A DNA stretch of 64,000 nt. It comes from Euglena gracilis. Its lineage: Eukaryota; Euglenida; Euglenophyceae; Euglenales. A program made the translations under genes and the position numbers. Below the pieces are notes generated by a model. It made no database searches. It was not told the origin of the DNA and saw only the letters and a list, made by a program, of their open reading frames with translations. Shown piece after piece: positions 34,163 through 45,640 of this stretch (positions within the stretch are counted from its first letter, which is position 1; each line of letters starts with the position of its first letter). The stretch lies in contig CP154955.1 in assembly GCA_039621445.1 (NCBI GenBank), positions 36,373,123 through 36,437,122 of the forward strand, read 5' to 3'.

Positions 34163-36880
34163 CTCCCAAGGTTATTAAGGATTTTGGCCTGCTGTGGTCA
34201 TCATTGCCCTCGCCTGCCGGGACGTACGTTGGACGTCGGGATGATGGGACGTCGTTCTCTGGCCTCTCCCGCGATCCAGTCACCATTATTGTGGCCCTCA
34301 GCCCGGCTGGGGTCCACGGGCCATCCCGTTCCGCTTATCTGGCCGTGCCCCGCAACCCAAAACCCAGCCGGCTTTCCTTTCTGCTGATGGTGCACAAGTC
34401 ATTGTGCGCTCCAAAAAAATGGATTTGTGCGGCCGCCAACAGTCAGAGACGCATATTAACCCCCTTCCAACCCCCCAGGGGTTGGTGAGAAGAAACCTGG
34501 CTGTGATTATCACTTCTTACGTGCCAGTGCCAGGATTTTGAGAATTTTAATTTGATACAGTGTATTGCAGCGTGTCCGACCCGGAGACCACTTTTTTTTG
34601 GTGAAATGAAGGAAAAAGGAAGAATGCAGAGCTGTATTTTTTCATTTTCAAAATTTTCAGATCAGATGGTGGAAATTTTGGATGAAATCACCCCTCTGGT
34701 GCATGACCTGATTCCACAACATTGTTTTTTTTTTTAGGAACGAGTGGCGTGTAAAATCTTCTGCATTTTATTTCTTAACGTTTGATTTTGTTGGTTGCAT
34801 TTTTTTTTAAAGAAAACTTGGCATTTCTTGGCGTTTCTGGCCATTTATTTAAATAAAAATGGTCTTTCTTCCAGCGATTAAGAACGTGCCCAGTGGTGCG
34901 GGCGAGAGAGCAGGGCCCGGGTTGGGGGCACCGCCCCAGCATCGCCTCCTCCACCATGACCCAGTGCGGCGCGCCTCCCTCGGCCCCCAGCCCCCAGCCC
35001 CCCGGCTGCGGGGCTGGCCGCGGGGGACCCCCGGCTTAGCGGGGCCCCCGGCGGAGGTGCACGCCCGGTGGGTGCGAAGGGCTTCGTCCTTCCACCCGGA
35101 GCGCGCTGCGACCCGCCCTCGGCCAGGGGCTCGGCGGGCTGTGGGAGGCTGGCGCCTTCCGCTTTGCCCCCTCCCTGGCGGCGGTGGGGGTCGCCGGCCC
35201 CCACCCCCAATTCACTGGCCAGGCCTCTGGAGGCGGAGGAGCTTTCTGACCCCTGTCCCGCCCGTTCAGTTGGATTCACGAGATTGGCCGGTGGCAGTGC
35301 AGCCGCTGGATGCGGTCCATCCTTGCCAGAGGGAACAGGAGGGAGGAGGGGGGATCTTGGGGGGGGGGGGCTTTTTTGTTTGCGTCCAGTAGTGCCACCG
35401 TGGGTGCCGTCGTTCGCCGTCCGTTCCTCCCGCCGTTGCTAACCAACCTTGTCCCCCCCCCCCAGTGGATGCCTGTCAGCAGACGCTGCCAGGGTTTGGA
35501 AGTCCCGTCGCGCTCTGTTGAACCGCTGCATCTTCCCTCTGCGGATTCAGCCTCTAACGATGGGTGGTTATTCCTTTTCTGTCTGTAAACAATGATCTCC
35601 GTTCCAATGGAAGGAATGTCCATCAGCTGGGGGAGGGGGGGTGCTAGGAAAGCAAACCTTGGCGGAGGCAGGATGCCTCCGAGGACTTTGCCGGAATGGC
35701 TGCGTTTTGCGCGCCTTTCCTGATCGACTGCAGCACTGCGGAGGACAGTCCCGCGTTCCAGGCAGGCAGAGCCGCAGCGCACCGCCAGCTAGGGGTGTTG
35801 GGCTTCTTTTTGATGTGGGAAAACTGCACCAGTTGTGACAGAGATATTTTATTTCAAGGCAACGTGGTGTGGTGTGAATGCTGACCTGCCTTTCGTAATC
35901 CTTAAGAAGCCCGGAATTAGTGTCTTGCCTGTCACTCAAACCAGTTGCAGCATTAAATGGCAGCCGCATCAGACGAAGTTGATCCGATTCCCATGTTGAT
36001 CTTCTTTGTGCCTCAGAAATTCATGTGTTCATCACAAAAGAGTTCTGGTGCATATTTCGGAAAACGTGTTCAGAAGAATGCCTCCCCCAGCAATTGGTGA
36101 GATCACATCAGAACGACCTGCTCGTTCTGGGGTGAGCTGCAAAACATGACCTTGTACTCTCGCACGCCCGGGAGGCCGACCAAGAGGGGAGGGACACACC
36201 AGGCCCCCCTTCCTCCACACATTGGTTCGATGGAACCAGGGGTTTTTTTAAGACCGGGGGGGAGGGGGGGTCGGGACCCACCCACCCCCTGGGGGGGGGG
36301 GTCCCGGGGAACCCACAAAAAAATGGCCGAGAAATCGCGAAAAGTGCTAAAAATAGCATTTTTTTCGGCGCCTGCGGCGCCCGATAAGTATATCCCACCC
36401 CCCTCCGGGGGGACCCCCCCGGGGGGGGGGGGGCTCGGCCGGACCCACCCACCCTACCCCCGCCTTCCCCCCCCGGGGTCCACAACTAAAAAACCCCTGG
36501 ATGGAACCCGTGGCTTCCCGCCAGCTCGGGGTAGGTTTTCGGACTCCCACGACAGAGGAAGGGGGAGGAAGGGACCAAGAGGGCGAAGCACAAGAAGATG
36601 GTGAGGTCCTGCTTTCCTTGCCGGCTGTTCTGTTCTGGTGTGTTTGTGCGTGCGCGGGGGGTGCTTCTTACTGCGCCTTTGTTGCCAGTGCGGAGCCCGA
36701 ATGGTCTTCATGCACCGTGTTTTCGCTTCACTTCCTTCCTTCCAGCAGTCGACCGAGTCGGTGGCTGGAACCTGATGGCCCCCCCTCGGTTGCATCTTCT
36801 TGCGTGGGGTGGGGGTGGGCCTTTTTTTTGTCTCAAGCGAGGACCCCGGGCCCCGGGACACACCCTCGCAGAAAAACCGA
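33022..36880. other. Gene-poor stretch with weak exon candidates
   Basis: Possible exons: about 33320-33394 (KPKKRAAKYHFTHAIIRNQ after an acceptor cttttttcag-like tract); a GC-rich island at 34880-35280, protein-like on both strands so strand is unresolved; 35665-35760 (DASEDFAGMAAFCAPFLIDC); and an ATG at 35957 reading MAAASDEVDPIPMLIFFVPQ. None has two matching neighbours. Confidence 0.3.
34123..34162. repeat. GTT trinucleotide microsatellite
   Basis: About 13 perfect TTG/GTT units. Confidence 0.95.
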
Positions 36881-37080
36881 GGTGGGACACCGAGGGCGAA
36901 TCACAAAGACCTTGCGAGGCCATGCCTTGCTCGCCGGCGGTGTTGCTCGGCTTGGCAATGTTTTTGGTGCGTTGGGCTGTGAGGTCCCGCCCAGTGCCGA
37001 CGAAGTAGGTCCCACTTTGAGCGGCTGAAGATGCTGCTCCGACTTGGCGACGTGGCCTCTTGCCCCTGGGGGGGGTGTAC
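36549..37080 (-). mobile_element. Inverted fragment of the DIRS-like element's 3' end
   Basis: The segment 36884-37075 (ACACCGAGGGCGAATCACAA, then GACCTTGCGAGGCCATGCC and CTCGCCGGCGGTGTTG) matches the reverse complement of about 60105-60325. A diverged copy of the same GAGGAAGGGACC..GAGGGCGAAGCACAA arm lies at 36549-36597. It contains no complete ORF and is a truncated copy in opposite orientation to the element at 57.4-60.3 kb. Confidence 0.7.
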
Positions 37081-37303
37081 GTCCAAAGCTTTCCTTTTTT
37101 ACCTTTTTGGGACGTTCTGCAAAAGCCTTTTGCTTTCGCCTTGGTGCGCAACCTACTTATGATTGGGAAAAGTCTTTGGAGTACAAAAAGTGGTTTTCAC
37201 CTTTTGTTCCCAATTCCCCAAGAGGCAACGCACAATGCAAAGGCTTCAGATGTTTCTTCCGAAGCCAAGTTCAGTTGTTCTGAGGGTTTTTCCCTCTGAC
37301 GAA

Positions 37304-38569
37304 TCAAACCTTCAAACTTGTGAACAACGAAACAAAGGAATAGCACCTGTGGGAGAAGGAGAGAAAATTGCTGACGTGTCCAGGGGCAGATCGCAGAACG
37401 GTCTGCCACGATCTTACCAGCTGTGGTTTCCACAGTCTCCTTGGACTCCCAATACGCTTTCGCGCATCGAGATTCGGGCATTCCCGAGACATGTGACCAG
37501 ATTTGTTACACAAAAAGCACAGTTTATCCGTGCCTTGGTCCGAAGAACGCTGATTCCGCGTTTTCGGTCCAGTGGTGGGTGATCTTGGTGACGTGGGTGA
37601 TTTGTGCAACGTATTAACCGCACCCGCAGGGATTCCCGCGGTGGGATGCGTTTGGAAAGCGGACTGTATTTGTCCCAAAACTTGTGTGAGCTGCTTTAAC
37701 ACATAATTCCAACGTTTGGCAAGAGTCATCTCATGCCTCGCCAACTCCTCGCGGTGGATATCCTTCACGAGGGATGATGTGAAATGCAACAAAACCGCAT
37801 CCAATTGTTCGGGCATTTGCTTCTCGCTAAGTTGATCAACTTCGGAAGCAAGTGCTAACCATTTGGCATACCAAAGGTCAATGGATTTCCACTTGAGATC
37901 CGATGGCGCGCATTGTCGCCATTTCTTTTCCAGGGTAATCCTGGTGACCAAGCTTGAGTTGGTTAAATCGTATTGCTCAACCAGGTCATCAAACGATACG
38001 CCATTACGTATCACAAAATTGGGTGCGCGCTCTCGCTCCTCCCTTGGTAGGCAGTCGATGAATCCCATCTTGACTACCTCGGGATTCGGGTCTTGGGTGG
38101 GTCCCTTTAGTGCCCAGTAGTACTCCCAGTCCAGAAAAAACTGTCTCCAGGTGGTTGTATCCCCGTCCCATTGAGGTTTCACCTTGTTCGCGTTTGCGAC
38201 GGTGCCCTTGAAGTCTCTCTGAGTAACCCGATGACCCTCAGTGGTATCAGGGGTTTGGGTCCAGGTAATTCTTAACACCAAATGCGTTTCGCGGATTTTC
38301 CGCTCCAAGTGTACCCCATGCAGGATTTCCCGCACCAAGTGTAGGGGTGGCAGGATTTTCCTGCGGGAAATGCGAAAAATGTGGTGAAATTCTCCCGGTG
38401 GACCGGTTTCCCGCCGAGAACTTGATGGATGATCTGGTGTTCCAGAACCCATTGGTGGTTGGCAGGAGCACGAATGCGACACATGACCAATACCAGGTGT
38501 GGGGTGTTGGCTCATTCCTCGCACAAGAGGGTTAGAGTCCGGAGACCCTTGTACAAAGTATTTGTACAC
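37304..38569 (-). pseudogene. Inverted partial gag of the chromovirus family
   Basis: The minus-strand frame carries TTWRQFFLDWEYYWALKGPT, KWKSIDLWYAKWLALASEVD, DIHREELARHEMTLAKRWNY and the zinc knuckle CFLCNKSGHMSREC (about 37476-37520), all matching the plus-strand gag at 43.6-44.4 kb at high identity. Homology stops near 37450 (after ARKRIGSPRR), and the last 48 residues are unrelated read-through. Upstream on the same strand (to about 38900) a coiled-coil piece (SGLQTAIGDLQRRF) also matches. There are no LTRs, protease or RT, so it is a truncated copy. Confidence 0.85.
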
Positions 38570-38899
38570 GTTTTTGTAAATGGGAAGTGGTGGATTGTAA
38601 GGTTTTGTGTTGGGTATTCAAAACCGCAAGCGCGGTTTCAATGCCGGTGATATCCGGAAATTGAGTCTTGAATATTGTTGCACCGTTTGTGCAAATCCGC
38701 AAACGCGGATTCGATTTTGTTCACTTCCGCTTGTAACTGATTCTGCAAAGCGGTGACAGTGGATCGTAATGCTCCCATACTGGTATTTTTGGTGGAAGTT
38801 TCCACAAAGCGGCGTTGTAAGTCCCCAATTGCAGTTTGTAGCCCCGAAACATCCGCAAAAGCGGTTTTCAGTGGAGCTTTTGGCGGCTTCTGTGTAACC

Positions 38900-40489
38900 T
38901 GTTTAACGAACAGCGTGCTTTACGCTGAGTAATTTCCAGATTTGGCGAGTCAGTGCGACTGTGAAGGCTTGATAGCATTCGGGCTGTTTCAGGTTCCTGA
39001 TTTCACCTTCTTGCCATGCAGTGGCTCTTTTTATGATTGCCGAACAATGTTATCGCAATTGCGTTGCAAAAAATCAAAGTGTCTTTCATTCCCATCCCAA
39101 GGAAAGCGAGAAGGAGGGGGGGTGAAACCCCCGACTTTCGTCGCAAGGGGGGGGAGTGACGACCGTTTGAGGTCGACCGCTGGGCGGCGGAGATTTTCCT
39201 CTTAGAAGGCCTTTTTAAGGGCGGTTTAGCTCTAATTTTAAGGCTTTCTAAAGATTCCATTAAAATTCCCTCTCCTAGGGCGCCCATGGTTTGGTTGTGC
39301 AAGGAGAGAGATTGAGTGATGCTAGGTATTCCCAAAGGGTGATTTTGGGTCTATTTAGCATATTTTTAAGCTTTTTATGCATTTTTCCTTTGGTTTTAAG
39401 GGAAAATATTGGATTTGGTGAGAGCGCTTGCAAGCGCTTGGAACAGAATTTTAAGAGATTGGCGCCTGAGTTCCTGGAGTTTTTGCAGGGGTTTGCAAAG
39501 CTCAATAATGATGGAATTCAGCATAATTTATCAAAATCAAGGGGGGAAACCTTGATTTTGACTTGGGTTGGTTGATTTTGATGCAATGCGCAAGAATTTG
39601 GGGTTTGAGAGCGCTTAGGAACCAGCGCACTCAATCCTAAATTTAACTGCCCATCAAGGGCATCAAAATCACATTTTCTCTCACAGGGTTTTCCTCTTTT
39701 TACTCCTTGGCATTGTCAATTGGTGCAATCACAAACAATTATCATTGTGAATTCAAGTGTTGGAATTACATTTGCAAATGGAAAGTCCAATTGAGAACAA
39801 TCAATCATTTGAAGAAGGTGAGGTTTGTCTTCCCCCCACCTCATCTGTGGGAAAAGGGGCAGGGGGGTGGGACTCTTCAACTCAGGCAACCACTGGCCAA
39901 ATTTCACCCCAAAACCCCCTTTTTGGCCCAGAAACTGCGAGAAATGACACCCAGGGGGGGGATGTTGGCTCTCACTGGTTTAGCTGAGCAGGGAGGGGTA
40001 GAAACCCCAAAGGCACCCCCCTTGGAGATCCCAGTGACAACCCCCTCAGGGGTCGGGGAGGGTCCACTGGGAAGTTTCTCCCTGGAAATGATGGCCCAGT
40101 TTCGACCACAGGGGGGGGCCAGATCGTGGAGAAGAAAATTTCGACACAAGTCGGCTCGAGGAGCCAAAAAAACGATCCTACGCCGGAAACTGGCCCGGGG
40201 CGGGTGTTTCCGCTTCACCCCAGTGCTGCCGTGGGTCATGGCAGCACGGGTGTGAAACAACACACACACACCAGCCACCACGCCCTCCGCCTCTCACCCC
40301 CAACGCACCTCACACAACATCCGCCAAGTTTCTCCTCGCCCCTCCGTCTCCCCTGCTACCAATGCCGCTCGGCTTTACACGCCTTCTCGTGTACCCCAGA
40401 CAGTCCGCTGCTTCCGCTTCTGTATATAGCACTCCCCTGAACACTCAAATCCAGTAGGCTGTGCCACTGGTCGGTGGACTCGGCTCGCC
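38900..40489. other. No recognisable gene; 5' flank of the LTR element
   Basis: I see only AT-rich and poly(G) sequence, a palindromic AGCGCTTGCAAGCGCTTGG near 39424 and a hairpin at about 40219-40245 (GTGCTGCCGTG...CATGGCAGCAC). Open frames on both strands lack protein-like composition. Confidence 0.45.
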
Positions 40490-40792
40490 TGTGTACCAGG
40501 CGTATGCTTCTGTCCCCTTCCGTTGAGGAAGTTAGGATGGAAGCAGATCCTATTATGATTCCTAATGGGTGCTCCTTCTCTCTCCACAGGTGGTATTCTG
40601 TTTGTCTTTCCTTTTCTCCGGACCGGACTTGGTTATCCAGTCCGTCCTCCCTGCATTGCTCTGTGCTTTGCTTCTTGGGAACTGGGAAAAGGGATTTCTG
40701 TTACTCTGATTTTCAGTTCCCAAGTAGGTGCGCCAAGGCGAAAGCGAAGGCTTTTGGGAATTGGGAAAGGGGAATTGGGAATCAGACGTACA
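40490..40792 (+). repeat. 5' LTR
   Basis: It begins TGTGTACCAGGCGTATGC and ends CAGACGTACA, and matches 56489-56792 except for eight substitutions and one 1-base indel that I could count. The TGT...ACA ends are standard for LTRs. Confidence 0.9.
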
Positions 40793-40794
40793 CT

Positions 40795-40804
40795 TGGTAG
40801 CAGA
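40795..40804 (+). promoter_or_regulatory. Primer-binding site (initiator tRNA-Met type)
   Basis: TGGTAGCAGA starts two bases after the LTR. It is complementary to the 3' end ...TCTGCTACCA of animal-type initiator tRNA-Met, the usual primer for minus-strand synthesis in many gypsy elements. Confidence 0.8.
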
Positions 40805-40864
40805 TTAGGTCACGATCCTACACATACAGCCCATACAGAAAGAAACGCTATCAAGTATTACACT

Positions 40865-40874
40865 TGGTAGCAGA
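40865..40874 (+). promoter_or_regulatory. Duplicated primer-binding-site motif
   Basis: The 16-mer CACTTGGTAGCAGATT spanning LTR end and PBS at 40791-40806 recurs at 40861-40876, and GATCCTAC follows both. The leader therefore holds a 70-bp tandem duplication including the PBS. Confidence 0.6.
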
Positions 40875-41078
40875 TTGGTTCGATCCTACGCTGACTGGCA
40901 GCGGAGAGCCCCTGCACCGTTATTACACGGTCGCAGCGTCAGCTCCCGGCTTCTAGTCAACGTCTAAGCAGACGAGCAGGCTCCGGAAGGTTCTGTACGG
41001 TATTACCCGTTACAGCCCCTCTGCTGCCAGCACAACTGCTTAGTTTTGTTGGTTTTTGCTGTTTTTGTCATCAGAAAG

Positions 41079-42284
41079 ATGCAAATCACAGGCCCCAACC
41101 ATCAATTCAACTATGCCTTATTACAGGCATCATTGCAAGACATGGACCAAGAAACGGGGGATTGGAAGCTTCTATGTGAAAGTGCTTCCAGTTCCCACGC
41201 CAATGAGGCACAATTGATTCAATGGTCACAATTGCAACACTTGTCATCATTGACAGTGGTCGGCGATGAGCCCTCCACATCATTGGCTTCAGAGGCTAAT
41301 GCGGCCTCTTCCGCACTCACCTTGCCACAACGGGGGTATTCGCCTCTGTCTGCGGCAATGGTGCAGCTTCGCACACCGGAGAGACCCGTGGTGATTCCGC
41401 CGCCGGGCTTCTCTGGTGATGGTGGCTTGGAAACCCCGTGTTTCTTTCAACCACCACCCGTTCTTCCACCGGCAAGCCATTACAGAGCTTTGCCACCACC
41501 ACCCGATCTTGGGTGTTATCTCGCACTACCTTGGCAACCGGAGACTCGCCTAGTAGTACCGGAATTCTCCGGTACGTCCCAACCCATGGATGGCTATGGG
41601 AAGGGCACTGGTGAGCTCCTCACTGCTGAGGATGTGCAGGATATCGTGGCTCGGCTTCCCGGGGATCACCCCCGTGTGAGGCAGTTCAACCATGTGCAAC
41701 AGTGCGTTGCTGATTGTGCAACCGCACTCAACAAAGTGCTCCAGTTTGATGAGGACAACCAGAAACATGTCTTCACCAAGCTGGAATACTGCTGGAATTA
41801 CTTGCAGGAAGTTGGCAAATATTGCCAGAGGAATTTCGAAAGTGCGGGTATTGACCTTGCAAACTTTCGGGAAACCTTTGACAAAATGTGCCAACAACTC
41901 CCGCAAAAATTCCGGCAAATTAGTGAATGCATGCATGAAGCGGAAACCCGGAATGACTCCAAGTTTCTGCACTTGCATGACTCACTACAACGGTTATCGG
42001 GACAAATGGAGTCCTGTTCATCCGCGTTGTTGCATTTGCAACAACAGTTGCATGCACGAGATTCCTCGTCTGCAACATCCAGCAGTGGTGGATTTGTGTC
42101 TATGGACCATTTCACCACATTGTCCGCAACTTCCCATGAATCGCAACACCGCATTATGCAGTTGTGCGATGAAACGGAAAAGTTTCGGCAATTCCAGTCA
42201 CAAGCCAACGAGAATTTTGCTCCCCACACGTATGTACACGTAGGAGCGACTTTCCCGTTTGGAGCAGAAAACCTGCTATTGTGA
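41079..42284 (+). pseudogene. gag region, N-terminal part (coiled-coil rich)
   Basis: The first in-frame ATG is 41079 (MQITGPNHQFNYALLQASLQ). The first 150 residues are Ser/Pro-rich (PPPVLPPASHYRALPPPPDL). From about residue 190 the protein is helical with long coiled-coil stretches (KLEYCWNYLQEVGKYCQRNF, SKFLHLHDSLQRLSGQMESC). It runs out of frame near 42270, where coding continues in the next frame. No known capsid motif is seen here; its position right after the PBS makes it part of gag or a separate structural ORF. Confidence 0.7.
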
Positions 42285-43653
42285 CGCGAATCAGGTTGGA
42301 TTATCCAATCTGAGCGCGAAAGTAGCGGAAGTAGCACAACGGCAGGATTCCTTGCAGTTGCAGTTGCAATCCGACATTGGCGGGATTAACTCGGCCATTG
42401 CGGGTTTGCAACAAAGCTATTCCACACTTTCCCACCGAGTTCCGGACATTAGCGGTATTCAGACTGCTATTGGGGAACTCCAGACCCGGTATGCATCGGT
42501 GTCTACCAAAGTAACGGAAATGCAGTCTCTACCTGCAGGTTCCAGTTCTCGGATTACCGAGAACCCTGATTTCAAGGCATTTTATGACAAAATGCTCACT
42601 AACAATCAGGAAACCTTGCAAGATTTTTGCAACAGCCTATTACGGCTTGAGGAATCGGTGAATCGGAATGCCCGATCCACACAAGGTGAGATTACCAGGT
42701 TGGAGGAGCGAATTTCCGCGTTTCTGGATAAGCCACAACCCGGAAATTTGCCCATGGGTACCACAACCGTGTTGTCGGATAACCCTGCGCCGGTTGCACC
42801 CACCACCACACCAACCAAGGTGACATCACCTTTGCAGATTCTCTGAAATGCTGTAAAAGCATTAATGGGACAACTCCAATTATTGGATAAGTCTCACGGG
42901 AAACTTGTCCAAGATGTTACCGGAATTTCCGAAAGGATTCCGCACTTGGATGACTTTTCCCGTTACCGCAAGCGTATTCGCGCTTTGGAGGATGGAGTTG
43001 ACCGTATTTGCGGCCAACTCCAACTCGTTGAGCATTTGGAGCAAAGTGTGCATGACTTGTCTATGGGTTTGGATAATGTGTCCAACCAACAGCGGGTTTC
43101 ACACCGCAATCCGGCAGTATGCATTGCCGAAGATGCGCCAAATGTTCCAGAGTCGCGTTTTCATAACCCGGCTCTGGGTGCACATGCACCACCACCACCC
43201 GTGTCCCGAGTGTCACAATCCGCGATTCCGCCAATTTTGCCACCATTGGCCTTGCCCACAACCCAAACCCAGTTTTCGGATGAATTTCCCATTACGGGAA
43301 CCGAACTCGCGGAAAACACAGCGATTCTGCCAAGTCTCCACCAAGAAATCCATCATTCCATGCTTGTGCGTGGAATAAGCCAAACCCGTACACCGAGAGT
43401 GGGTCACACGTTGCATGCGCGACATACCCCCACGCCGGAGAGTCTCCTATTATGGGTGACAAACGGGGTTTGCGACCGGATTTCCGGTACCAGGATTCAC
43501 CTTCACCAGAAATTTCGCGATTCCGACAAGAATCCGGAAAGGATACGCTTGGTGCTCGAGCGTACCTGGGCCCGAATCCACGGAATACCACCGAGGGTCA
43601 ACGGGTTTTTCAGAAAGACTTCAAGGGCACCATCGCAATCGCGAATAAGGTGA
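42259..43653 (+). pseudogene. gag region, central coiled-coil part, one in-frame stop
   Basis: After a frame change near 42270 the frame reads LSNLSAKVAEVAQRQDSLQL and further heptad segments (GIQTAIGELQTRYASVSTKV, LEESVNRNARSTQGEITRLE). A TGA at 42844-42846 interrupts it, but the same frame continues (LMGQLQLLDKSHGKLVQDVT) to about 43450, where coding shifts again. The coiled-coil motif is also present in the inverted copy near 38.8 kb, so it belongs to the family. Confidence 0.7.
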
Positions 43654-44929
43654 ATCCCCAGTGTGACGGTGATCCAACCACATGGAGACAGTTTTTCCGG
43701 GACTGGGAGTACTACTGGGCATTGAAAGGGCCAACCCAGGACACAAACCCGGAGGTGATCAAGATGGAATTCATCGATTGCCTCCCTAGGGATGAGAAGG
43801 AGCACGCGCGAAAACTTGTCATTCGCTACCGCGTTTCCTTTGATGACCTGGTGGAGCAATACACTTAAGTTTGGTCGCTAGGATTACCCTGGAGACCAAG
43901 TGGCGGCAATGCGCCCCACCCGATCGGAAGTGGAAGTCCATTGACCTTTGGTATGCCAAATGGTTGGGACTTGCCGCTGAAGTGGATGAACTCAGTGAAA
44001 AGCAAGTGCGCGAACAGTTTGATGCTGTTCTCATGCATTTCACGCCTAGCCTCATCAAGGATATCCATCGTGAGGAGTTGGCGAGTCATCCAATGACTCT
44101 TGAACAACGCTGGAACTACGTTTCCAAGCAATTGAAGCTATCACAGCTTCTTGGTCAGATTCAATCCGCGTATAACGCACACCCAACCGCTGGATTACCG
44201 GCTGGTTCGGTGAACGCATTGCAAAAATCACCGGTTTCACCCACTTCACCCACCACGGGATCGAAAACGCGATACCCGCGTTCTTCGGACCAAGCCACGG
44301 ATAAAGTGTGCTTTTTGTGCAACAAATCAGGACATATGTCTCGGGAATGTCCTAATCCTGAAGCGCGTAAGCGTATTCAGAGTCCGCGAGGCTCGACCTC
44401 ATCACGAGGTTCGGGTTCCTCCACGTTTTCACGTCAATCGGGCAATTCACGGTCATCGGGGCCCCGTTCCGGTGGTATTAGCCCCCGGATCCCGTTCCGC
44501 GATGAGCGGAAACACGGTACCCCTCGGGGTAGGTCAGCCGGTGCCCCGGCCAAGAAGCGTGATTCTCATCGCGAGACATCGCGATCACGTTCGCGAAGCG
44601 GATCATCCTCTTCGCGATCCTCATCGGGAAAACCCCGGTACACCGGTCATGGTCGACGGGATATCCGTTCACCACGACGGTTTGACGGGAAATCGGGAAA
44701 CCGATCCCCCCGTTACCCAGAATCACGACACAAATCTCGGTGTTCGCTTTGTGGATCGAGTGATCACCACTCTTCCAAATGTCCGCGTTCTCGTTCTCCC
44801 CGCCCTGGCCAACGTCATCGCGGTATGAATCGCGGTGACAAGGGTCACTCCTCCAACCGCCATAAAGTCGGTTTCAAGATATCTTTTTTGGAGGATGCAC
44901 CCCGGCTTCGGGCAGGGGGGGGGGGATGA
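43452..44929 (+). pseudogene. gag: capsid-like region, two zinc knuckles, SR-rich linker
   Basis: The frame starting near 43452 encodes the conserved gypsy-type retrotransposon gag block (DPTTWRQFFRDWEYYWALKG). A stop at 43866-43868 marks a frameshift; the next frame continues KWRQCAPPDRKWKSIDLWYA through HREELASHPMTLEQRWNYVS to the knuckle CFLCNKSGHMSREC. A Ser/Arg-rich tract of about 120 residues follows (RSRSGSSSSRSSSGKPR), then a second knuckle CSLCGSSDHHSSKC. The frame breaks in the G10 run at about 44917-44926. Confidence 0.8.
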
Positions 44930-45191
44930 GACCACGGATACCGATTTCGACGAGGCCCGCATGGCGGTGCGCACGTTGAAATCCGTTTATACCTCTAAAA
45001 GGCCCACAGCCGGCTATTCGGCCGTTCGGACCTGGAGTAGGGGAGCCCGAGGTCCGAGGGCACGGACCTCTGGGCTGATGAACAGATGGAGGTAGGACCT
45101 GATCAACCCTGCCCCCCTGCCCATCTGCCTTTCTGGTCGGTACCCGGAAAAATTTCGGGTCCCCACCCCCCACTCCAACTTTCCGATCGGA

Positions 45192-45640
45192 ATGTTGTGC
45201 AAAGCAGGAAAGGGTTCATGGGAAAGCTGGCAAGAAAACGCATTTTCGCCAGACCCTTCACTTTGCTTACCCCCCATGGAACTTTTGGTCCAAGCGGAAA
45301 TCAAAATTCAAAATTTTTGTGAAAAAGTGAAAATTCTCATTGACACTGGTTGTCGCATTGCACTACTTTTTCGGTTCGGGTTGATACCAACCCCCCTCTT
45401 GGTGCAAGCCAAGAAGCCGATCAAAATTACGACGGCTGACAACACCCCCACGTGCGGTGCTGACTTGGGATGCTTTTTGGACATTGTCCTACCCCTCATC
45501 CCCAAGCACCACTCACACCCCCCCAACCGCAAAATTTTCCGGATACCTGGGGATACGAATCCGGAATCCATGGTTCTGACGTAATTCTGGGAAACCTCTT
45601 TTTACGTCAGCACCGGCTGGTAGTGGATTTCCACTCCCAC
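45192..45640 (+). pseudogene. Aspartic protease domain
   Basis: MELLVQAEIKIQNFCEKVKI is followed by the active-site motif ILIDTGCRIALLF (Cys where most retropepsins have Ser/Ala). A frame change near 45540 separates it from the second conserved block, DVILGNLFLRQHRLVVDF, in the next frame. Together they match the two halves of a gypsy retropepsin. An in-frame TAG at 45093-45095 and the G-run at 44917 lie between gag and this domain. Confidence 0.75.
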
